Assembly: GCA_900554345.1 (NCBI GenBank)
Contig: USHH01000130.1
Coordinates: forward strand, 1-6,587
Direction: 5' to 3'
Length of the DNA stretch: 6,587 nucleotides
Source of the DNA: an uncultured Bacteroidales bacterium
GTDB taxonomy: Bacteria; Bacteroidota; Bacteroidia; Bacteroidales; Muribaculaceae
Positions within the stretch are counted from its first letter, which is position 1, and every line of letters starts with the position of its first letter. The notes under the pieces were generated by a model. It did not search any database. It was not told the DNA's origin and saw only the letters and a list, made by a program, of their open reading frames with translations. A program made the translations under genes and the position numbers. Positions 1 through 5,249 of this stretch are shown in pieces.

Positions 1-205
1 GGCCGAGACGCGTGCCCGCCCTGGGCTTGCGGTGGCCCTGCGGAATGCGTCCCTCCACGCCGGCGATCATCTGCCTGACGGGATGCGACTCGGGAGGCCC
101 CTGGGTCACCATCCTCACCAGGTCGGTGTAGTCGTCGGCCCTCGCCCCGGCAGGCACCAGGGCGCAGAGCGTCAGCATTCCTATAAGGAGAGAGCGGATG
201 TCCAT
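1..205 (-). CDS. Secreted protein of unknown function, N-terminal fragment (runs off the window)
   Basis: Only the first 68 codons are present. The start is ATG at 205-203, which shares one base with the TGA stop of the upstream wzz-like gene (TGATG), so translational coupling is likely and the start is well fixed. Residues 1-23 form a classical signal peptide: a short N-terminus with one Arg, a hydrophobic core LLIGMLTLCALV, and an AxA-type cleavage site (ARA before DDYTDLV). The only Cys (residue 14) lies in the hydrophobic core and not in a lipobox, so the product should be periplasmic, outer-membrane or secreted rather than a lipoprotein. The visible mature part (45 residues) is hydrophilic, rich in Arg, Gly and Pro, and matches no family I recognise. 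Being third in a polysaccharide export operon, it may take part in polymer assembly or modification, but that rests on context only. Confidence 0.75.
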   Translation of the reverse strand, partial: MDIRSLLIGMLTLCALVPAGARADDYTDLVRMVTQGPPESHPVRQMIAGVEGRIPQGHRKPRAGTRLG

Positions 206-1410
206 CAGTCGGAGTCGTTTTTACGGGTTTTCTCCTTTCCTTCCTTACTGTCGGCGGAGGCTCCGGCCTCCGCTGCCTTGCGCTTGTGCTCCATGAGCAG
301 CGGGGCGCCGAAGAGTATCCATGCCGCGCAGGCCACGAAGGCGAGGAAAGTGCATCCGGCGAGGATGAGCATCTTCTTGGGGCTCGCCGGGCGTATGGGC
401 ACCGTGGCGGGAGTCACCGTGGCGTAGACGGGAGTGTTCTCCTGCACCTTGGCCTTGGCGAGCTGGAGCTGCTGCGAGGTCTGGTTGTAGAGGTTGAAGG
501 CGAGCGTGGCCTCGTTCTCGAGGCGGTCGCGTGTGGTCTGCGCCGAATAGAGTATCAGGCCCTGGTTGCGGTCCTGGTAGTCGGCATAGCGCTGCTGGGC
601 CTCATAGTAGGCCTGCTTGGCCTCCCGGTTGATTTTCTCGGCATACTCGAGGTCCTTGCGGGCTTTGTTGGTGCGGTAGGCGGTGACGTATTCCTGGAGG
701 CGGGCCACCACGGTGTCGGCGAGCATCGCGGAGACCATGGGGTCCTGCATCTCGACGGAGATGGTCACCACATTTGTCTTGGCGTCGATGTTGGCGCTCA
801 CGCGGCTGTTGAGGGCCATCACGAGGGCGTTCTCCTCGGGAGTGAGGTGGAAGGTGTCGATGGCGTGTGATGCCGAGTCTGTCTTCTCGCCCCCCTTGAT
901 GGCGCCGATGAGCTTGCCCGGAAGGCCCATGACCATCGACCACCAGGGGGCCTTGGTCTCGTCCTTGAGGAATTCCCTCACCGTCATGCGCTTCTTGCCG
1001 TCGATGTCGGTGACGGGCACGTCGAAGAGGCTCACGGCGAAGGGCACCGAGCTCACCACATCGGGATAGAGCTGGGGATAGACGGCGTCGGCGCCGCCGG
1101 TCTGCATGTTGCCGAATCCGGCCATGGCGGCGAGGGCGCCGAGACCCGCCGCTCCGGAGCGCGAGTTGGTCGACTCGGGTGCGAGCTTCACGGTGGTGTT
1201 GTATTCACGCGGTATGCTGAACGCGATCACGAGGCCGGCCACGGCGCCGAGGATGCTCCACTTGAGAAGCATGCGGCGGTGGCTCCAGAGGTTGGCGGCC
1301 AGCTCCAGCAGGTCGATTCCCTTTCCCCCGCCGCCGTTGGCGGGGGAGGCGTATGCGTCGGCGCCATTGATGTCGGCGCCGCGCTTTATGTCGTCTTTAT
1401 CGGTATCCAC
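205..1410 (-). CDS. Wzz-like chain-length determinant / polysaccharide co-polymerase, inner membrane
   Basis: A 401-residue protein with the layout of the Wzz/PCP family: a cytoplasmic N-terminus (1-47), a first membrane segment (about 48-66), a large periplasmic region (67-346) and a second membrane segment (about 347-370). A Pro-rich stretch (VPIRPASPKK, 337-346) precedes the second segment, as is typical of the family. Residues 245-325 are Gln/Glu/Lys/Ala-rich and likely form the long coiled-coil helices of the periplasmic bell. The charged cytoplasmic tail (371-401) has no Walker motifs or Tyr cluster, so no fused tyrosine kinase is present. Such proteins set polymer length and couple polymerisation to export in Wzy-dependent pathways. 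The start is GTG at 1410: an in-frame stop lies upstream just past the preceding gene's end, no ATG lies between, and the next Met (47) would remove the N-terminal tail. It lies 51 bp after the SLBB export gene. Its precise polymer (capsule, exopolysaccharide or O-antigen) cannot be told from the sequence. Confidence 0.88.
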   Translation of the reverse strand: MDTDKDDIKRGADINGADAYASPANGGGGKGIDLLELAANLWSHRRMLLKWSILGAVAGLVIAFSIPREYNTTVKLAPESTNSRSGAAGLGALAAMAGFGNMQTGGADAVYPQLYPDVVSSVPFAVSLFDVPVTDIDGKKRMTVREFLKDETKAPWWSMVMGLPGKLIGAIKGGEKTDSASHAIDTFHLTPEENALVMALNSRVSANIDAKTNVVTISVEMQDPMVSAMLADTVVARLQEYVTAYRTNKARKDLEYAEKINREAKQAYYEAQQRYADYQDRNQGLILYSAQTTRDRLENEATLAFNLYNQTSQQLQLAKAKVQENTPVYATVTPATVPIRPASPKKMLILAGCTFLAFVACAAWILFGAPLLMEHKRKAAEAGASADSKEGKEKTRKNDSD

Positions 1411-1461
1411 TTTTAAGAAAGATAATATGGGGAAGTATTTCAGGATTGATGCTCACGGGGA

Positions 1462-4002
1462 TCAGCGCCTGAAGAGGCTGGCGATGGTGGCGGCCATGGT
1501 GGCGAGCGAGCCGAACGACGAGGCGTATGCGAGGATCTTGCCGAGGGTGTCGCCCGAAGGCTGCTTGGCGGGCACTATGATATGGCATCCGGGCTCGATC
1601 ACGGTGTTGCGGCCACCCTTGGCCACCGATCCGTTCATATACACCACGAAGACGCTGCTCTTCTTGGCCATGTTGCCGTAGCCGCCGGCCTGGTGTATGT
1701 AATATTTGAGCTTCTTGCCGGGCTCGAACACCACGGTGTTGGGAAACATCACCTCGCCTGAGATCTTTACCGTGCTCTGCATCTCGGGCACGAAGATCTT
1801 GTCGCCGGGCTTGAGCACGAGGTCGTAGGTGGAGCCCGGGTTGGCGAGCGCCATGGGGAGGTTGATGCCGACGCTGTAGCGGTCGGCCACGTTCATCTTC
1901 GCCATGGAGATCGAGTCGCCGCTCTCGGAGTCGGCGTTCATCATGGCGAGTCGGAGCACCTCCTCGCGGGCCACCTTCTCGTCCTGTGTGAGCTGGCGGG
2001 TGAGCGACGCTCCCTGGATGTAGGCGCTCTCGAGCACGCCGCCGGCACGCTTCACCATGTCGGAGAGGCGCTCGTTGCGCCGGCTCAGCGTGTAGTCGCC
2101 GGTGAAGAGCACCTCGCCGTCCACACCCACTACGCCCTGGGGCACGTAGGTGGGGCTCTTGCGGATCTCCACGATGTCGTAGGGCTGCAGTATGAAGTCG
2201 TCGGTGCCGTCGTTGTCGAGGCCGTCGGCTATGGAGAAGGTGAAGATCTCGGCCACCTGCTCGGAAGCCTCCGTGGAGGCGGGGTCTACGATGCGGCGGC
2301 TCACGTCGACGCGTGCCGTGGAGGCGCCCTGCAGCAGGCCTCCGGCACGTATTATCAGGTCCTTGATGGTGGTGCCTTCGGCATAGGAGTAGTCGCCGGG
2401 GAAGGCCACGGGGCCGGAGATGGAGAAGTCGCCGCGCTCTATGATGTCCTGGACGCTGGCCACCTCTATGATGTCGTTGCGGTGGAGCGCCACGTCGGGA
2501 GCGCGCCCGGCGAGGATGTCGCCGAGATCCACGGAAATCACCTCCAGAGTGAGGTCGGGCCCCTCGCGGTATATCATCACGCGGCGGGTGTAGGCGTCTT
2601 CGGCGAGGCCGTCGGCTTTCGCGATGAGGTCGCCGATGGTGGTGATGTCGCCGCCGATGGCGTATGTGCCGGGGCGGAGCACGGCGCCCTTGAGCTCGGC
2701 GCGGTTGGTGTATCGGTCGGTCACCATGCCGATGGTCACGATGTCGCCGTCCTTTAGGCGGTAGGATGAGAACTGGTCTTTCGATACATTGAAGAGCTCG
2801 TTCTCGAGGCCGCTCTGTCGCTCGAGACGCACCATGTCGGAATAGGCGTCGCCGGCGAAGCCGCCGGCATATCCGAGGAGGTCGGCCACTGTCTCGTTGG
2901 CCTTCATCTCATAATACATCGGGCGCTTCACGTTGCCCTCGACGCTGATGAGCTCGCTGTAGGGGGGCACGATGATGACGTCGCCCTCCTGGAGGCGTAT
3001 GTTGCCGGCCTGGCGCCCGTTGAAGAGATAGTCGTAGATGTCGACGTCGGCCACCTTGCGGCCGTTGCGGAGCACGCGGATGTTGCGGAGCGAGCCGATG
3101 TCGTTGATGCCTCCGGCGTTGTAGAGGGCGTGGAACACTGATGAGAAGGGCGACATGCGGAAGGTGCCCGGGGTGGCCACCTCACCCATCACGTCGACCT
3201 GTATGGAGCGGATGTCGCCGAGCGTCACGTTGATGTCGGTGACGTCGCCGACGCCGGCGTATTTGCGTGCGAATACGTCCTTGATGTGCCTGTTGGCCTC
3301 GTTGATGGTCATGCCGTTGAGGTAGACGGGTCCGAGCTGGGCTATCATGATGCTCCCCTCGGGAGAGATCACCTCGCGGAGGTGGTCCTCGCTGGCTCCC
3401 CATATGTCGATCACTACCTCGTCGCCGGGGCCGAGGCGGTAGTTCTGTGGAGTGGCCATGTTCTCGTTGGGCTCGAATGTGAGGCTCTCGGCGTTGAAGA
3501 TCTCGTGGCCGTAGATCAGCCGGTCGGGCTCCTCATCCTCGAAATAGTAGTATTGTGCGTCTTCCTCCTCTCCGGGGAGTGTGGTCTCCTCGTCTTCATA
3601 GAGCAGCAGCTCGTCGTCGGCATATTCCGCCTCCTGCTGCTGTCGGCTGCGCATCGAGCGCTGGTTTCCCTTTGTCTTCCTGGTGTTGGACTTCGTCGTC
3701 CTGGTGTTTTTCCGGCGTGCGGTGGTTTCCTCACTGCGCTTGCGGGTGCCTTTGCCCACGCTCTTGCCCTGGGTCGACTTCGAGCCGTCGGCCGAGGCGT
3801 TCTGCTTGTCGTAGTTGGCTTTGATACGCTTCACCTGCTCGGGGGTGACTCCCTTGGCGAGGAGCTCCTTGCCGATCTGCTGCTCGCTCTTGCCGGCGGC
3901 GGCCTGCGTCTTGATGTAGTTGAGCACCTGCTCGTCGGTGAGCGCGAAAGATGGCATTGCGGTCAGCAACGCAAGTATCAGGAAAAGTCGGCTTAATTTC
4001 AT
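1462..4002 (-). CDS. Multi-SLBB polysaccharide export protein (Wza-like outer-membrane exporter)
   Basis: An 846-residue precursor. Residues 1-20 are a Sec signal peptide ending at SFA, with no lipobox Cys, unlike E. coli Wza. Residues 21-66 form a short helical region (LTDEQVLNYIK, GVTPEQVKRIKAN). A strongly basic linker (about 75-120, Arg/Lys/Thr-rich) and a strongly acidic segment (124-160) follow. The Poly_export-type domain starts at NYRLGPGDEVVIDIWG (187-202). About six SLBB-like units start near 268, 353, 435, 526, 625 and 745; the clearest carry GEVxxPGTF-like cores, and the 353 and 745 copies diverge. A hydrophobic C-terminal helix (818-843) may sit in the outer membrane. At more than twice the length of Wza (about 380 aa), it resembles the large SLBB exporters of Bacteroidetes. 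The ATG at 4002 is chosen because it begins the signal peptide; an extension to 4119 would run through the promoter. The protein should form the outer-membrane/periplasmic channel for the polymer whose length the next gene controls. Confidence 0.9.
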   Translation of the reverse strand: MKLSRLFLILALLTAMPSFALTDEQVLNYIKTQAAAGKSEQQIGKELLAKGVTPEQVKRIKANYDKQNASADGSKSTQGKSVGKGTRKRSEETTARRKNTRTTKSNTRKTKGNQRSMRSRQQQEAEYADDELLLYEDEETTLPGEEEDAQYYYFEDEEPDRLIYGHEIFNAESLTFEPNENMATPQNYRLGPGDEVVIDIWGASEDHLREVISPEGSIMIAQLGPVYLNGMTINEANRHIKDVFARKYAGVGDVTDINVTLGDIRSIQVDVMGEVATPGTFRMSPFSSVFHALYNAGGINDIGSLRNIRVLRNGRKVADVDIYDYLFNGRQAGNIRLQEGDVIIVPPYSELISVEGNVKRPMYYEMKANETVADLLGYAGGFAGDAYSDMVRLERQSGLENELFNVSKDQFSSYRLKDGDIVTIGMVTDRYTNRAELKGAVLRPGTYAIGGDITTIGDLIAKADGLAEDAYTRRVMIYREGPDLTLEVISVDLGDILAGRAPDVALHRNDIIEVASVQDIIERGDFSISGPVAFPGDYSYAEGTTIKDLIIRAGGLLQGASTARVDVSRRIVDPASTEASEQVAEIFTFSIADGLDNDGTDDFILQPYDIVEIRKSPTYVPQGVVGVDGEVLFTGDYTLSRRNERLSDMVKRAGGVLESAYIQGASLTRQLTQDEKVAREEVLRLAMMNADSESGDSISMAKMNVADRYSVGINLPMALANPGSTYDLVLKPGDKIFVPEMQSTVKISGEVMFPNTVVFEPGKKLKYYIHQAGGYGNMAKKSSVFVVYMNGSVAKGGRNTVIEPGCHIIVPAKQPSGDTLGKILAYASSFGSLATMAATIASLFRR

Positions 4003-4046
4003 CTGAGTTATAACGATTGTCGATGTTAGCTGTAGGGTGTGAAGGG

Positions 4047-4066
4047 GGCTTTCGGATGGCTTTCGG
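4047..4066. repeat. Two direct copies of GGCTTTCGG with an 11-bp period, in the export operon leader
   Basis: GGCTTTCGG occurs at 4047-4055 and again, without mismatch, at 4058-4066. The 11-bp period is about one helical turn. On the transcribed (minus) strand this reads CCGAAAGCC twice. The repeat lies between the predicted transcription start (about 4082) and the start codon at 4002, so it could be an operator seen on one face of the DNA or an RNA element in the leader. The first copy in the RNA (4068-4058, GGCCGAAAGCC) can form a tiny GGC/GCC hairpin. Function is unknown. Confidence 0.5.
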
Positions 4067-4088
4067 CCACAAGCGCCCAAGAATACTG

Positions 4089-4120
4089 CAAAATTAATAA
4101 AAAGACCCGCATCACGCAAA
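4089..4120 (-). promoter_or_regulatory. Bacteroidetes-type promoter of the polysaccharide export operon
   Basis: On the minus strand the -7 element TAATTTTG (4096-4089) matches the Bacteroidetes consensus TAnnTTTG exactly. A TTTG (4120-4117) fits the -33 element with a 20-bp spacer, which is the usual distance. Transcription should start near 4082, giving a leader of about 80 nt before the ATG at 4002. The site lies inside the longest possible open frame of the SLBB gene, which argues for the downstream start. Confidence 0.75.
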
Positions 4121-4170
4121 TATTTAAGATGTTTTAGGATAGCGCGGATCGGTAAGCGGGCTGAAAATGG

Positions 4171-4197
4171 AAAAAGGGCGCCTGCCGGGGTGCCCTT
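4171..4197 (-). terminator. Rho-independent terminator of the small minus-strand gene
   Basis: On the minus strand, AAGGGCACC (4197-4189) pairs with GGCGCCCTT (4182-4174) across a 6-nt loop, with one G-T wobble in the 9-bp stem. The 3' arm runs into five T residues (4175-4171, the first two in the stem) followed by CC and a further T-rich patch. It starts 31 bp past the stop codon of the 120-residue gene and lies before the export-operon promoter, so it should insulate the two transcription units. Confidence 0.75.
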
Positions 4198-4227
4198 AGG
4201 GAATGGATGGATAAGTCAGTGTCGCCC

Positions 4228-4590
4228 TCAGACCGCGTCTGGGTTCATCACCGCGTAGGGGGCGTTGTTGTCGAGGTGTTTCTGATATTTCATGTTCTCC
4301 ACCTCCTCCTCCAGGATCTTCTTGATCGATTCGATGGCGTCCATTGTCAGCGGCTTGTAGTCGGCATAACGGTCGCGGTGCTCCCAGCTCACCTCTGTCA
4401 CCTTCGGTGTGGTGTAGTAGGCGAATGTCTTGCCGGGAAATTTCTTTTTCAGGTAGTCGTTGAGCTCTTTCTCCACGGCTGCCAGTGGCGAGGGATGCTC
4501 GTAGGGGTTGGTCGAGTAGTCATCGAATTCCACCTTATATCTGTCGGAGTCGCCGAAGCTCACGATGAAGAGTCTTTTCTTGCTATCCAT
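4228..4590 (-). CDS. Small soluble protein of unknown function (120 aa)
   Basis: A complete 120-residue frame from ATG (4590) to TGA (4228), with no signal peptide, membrane segment or Cys residues, so probably cytoplasmic. The N-terminus reads like a beta strand followed by a turn (RLFIVSFGDSDRYKVEF, 6-22). The middle is Tyr- and Lys-rich (DYLKKKFPGKTFAYYTTPKV), and a helix with acidic clusters (about 82-100, AIESIKKILEEEVENMKY) lies near the C-terminus. I do not recognise the family. It is a genuine gene in my view because the product has a balanced amino-acid composition, lies alone between non-coding flanks and is followed by a well-placed intrinsic terminator. It diverges from the cysteine-motif gene on the plus strand. 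No convincing TAnnTTTG promoter is visible upstream, and only a weak AGGA lies near the start. Confidence 0.7.
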   Translation of the reverse strand: MDSKKRLFIVSFGDSDRYKVEFDDYSTNPYEHPSPLAAVEKELNDYLKKKFPGKTFAYYTTPKVTEVSWEHRDRYADYKPLTMDAIESIKKILEEEVENMKYQKHLDNNAPYAVMNPDAV

Positions 4591-4790
4591 AATCCTGATG
4601 TGTTGAACGTGTTTTTATTTACGGGTTTGTCTGCTAATACAACACCGCGGAGGGACTAAGGTTCACGTCTCGCTCTGGCGCGCCACGCTGTTTCGGTCTT
4701 TTTTTCCACGACAACGCGCCCGGAGGGGGTGTCGCGGGTGTGATATTCTGAAAAAAACCGATTAAAACAAGGATATCAAAAATTTTTTAT

Positions 4791-4798
4791 TATTTTTG
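4791..4798 (+). promoter_or_regulatory. Promoter -7 element of the cysteine-motif / RSH operon
   Basis: TATTTTTG matches the Bacteroidetes consensus TAnnTTTG exactly and is followed by C, in an AT-rich stretch. No TTG-type -33 element is present 19-21 bp upstream, so the promoter is either weak or activator-dependent. Transcription would start near 4805, leaving a leader of only about 20 nt. Confidence 0.5.
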
Positions 4799-4806
4799 CA
4801 ATTTTT

Positions 4807-4813
4807 AAGGAGA
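4807..4813 (+). promoter_or_regulatory. Strong Shine-Dalgarno site before the cysteine-motif gene
   Basis: AAGGAGA lies 10 nt before the ATG at 4824 and fixes that start. Such strong sites are uncommon in Bacteroidetes, and none is seen before the minus-strand export genes. The spacer is an uninterrupted TA repeat that runs into the start codon. Confidence 0.65.
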
Positions 4814-4823
4814 CTATATATAT

Positions 4824-5225
4824 ATGACACTTGAGCAGAGAAAGAATATCGCCCTCGACCATCATCGCCGCGGCTACAACTGCGCCCAGTCGGTGGCTCT
4901 TGCATATTCCGACCTTATGGCGGCGGAAGAATCCGTCGTTGCCAATGCCACGCAGGCTCTCGGCGGCGGCATCGGAGCCATGGGCGAGACATGTGGCGTG
5001 GTGACGGGCATGGCCGTGGCCGTAGGGCTCATCGAAAGGGCTTCCGTCGCCGACAAGCCGAAGACATACAAGGCCATGAAGGAGCTCGGCAACGGGTTCA
5101 GGGCCGTCAACGACGGGCGCATCCTCTGCCGGGAACTGAAACGTCCCGGCGCCTCGAAAAGCTGCGACGCCCTGATTGCCGAGGGCGTCGAGCTTCTCTA
5201 CAAGCGGTATTTCCCCGCCGACTGA
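4824..5225 (+). CDS. C_GCAxxG_C_C family protein (putative redox-active, four cysteines)
   Basis: A 133-residue soluble protein without signal peptide or membrane anchor. It shows the pattern of the C_GCAxxG_C_C family: GYNCAQSV (17-24, Cys20), a Gly-rich GGGIGAMGETCGVVTG (47-62, Cys57), then Cys102 and Cys114 in the C-terminal part. The Cys of the GCAxxG element is replaced here (GIGAMG), a variant also found in the family as I remember it, which leaves four cysteines in total. The four conserved cysteines suggest metal or cluster binding or thiol redox chemistry. The family is described only as putatively redox-active, so no reaction can be assigned. The length is usual for the family. It is the first gene of a two-gene operon, ending 24 bp before the RSH gene. 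Codon use matches that of the downstream gene. Confidence 0.85.
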   Translation: MTLEQRKNIALDHHRRGYNCAQSVALAYSDLMAAEESVVANATQALGGGIGAMGETCGVVTGMAVAVGLIERASVADKPKTYKAMKELGNGFRAVNDGRILCRELKRPGASKSCDALIAEGVELLYKRYFPAD

Positions 5226-5239
5226 CGTCGCGGCAAGAC

Positions 5240-5245
5240 AGGAGG
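5240..5245 (+). promoter_or_regulatory. Shine-Dalgarno site of the RSH gene
   Basis: AGGAGG sits in the 24-bp gap after the preceding stop codon, 4 nt before the ATG at 5250. It supports that start over the later in-frame Met codons (residues 13 and 20). Confidence 0.6.
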
Positions 5246-5249
5246 AGCC

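Larger units (their letters stand above)
4591..4823. other. Divergent intergenic region
   Basis: This 233-bp region separates the minus-strand small gene from the plus-strand operon. The half from about 4640 to 4740 is GC-rich and contains the 10-bp palindrome TGGCGCGCCA (4676-4685) and an imperfect inverted repeat CGACA/TGTCG (4709-4734). The half from about 4741 to 4823 is very AT-rich and holds the plus-strand promoter element and Shine-Dalgarno site. No coding potential is apparent. Confidence 0.6.

Noticed and set aside
286..870. Plus-strand open frame opposite the Wzz-like gene
   Set aside because: It is a shadow of the conserved minus-strand gene with a repetitive Gly/Val/Leu/His composition and no start signal.
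3286..3996. 236-codon plus-strand open frame opposite the SLBB gene
   Set aside because: It is antisense to the signal peptide, linker and Poly_export domain, and the Leu/Val/Gly-rich product reads as the complement of the real gene.
4003..4119. N-terminal extension of the SLBB protein by 39 codons to an upstream ATG
   Set aside because: The extension would place the signal peptide internally and would run through the predicted promoter and transcription start. The ATG at 4002 starts directly with MKLSRLF and the hydrophobic core.
4706..4740. Possible terminator hairpin near the T-run at 4699-4707
   Set aside because: The run of T lies before the hairpin on the plus strand and reads as A on the minus strand, so neither direction gives a stem followed by U residues.
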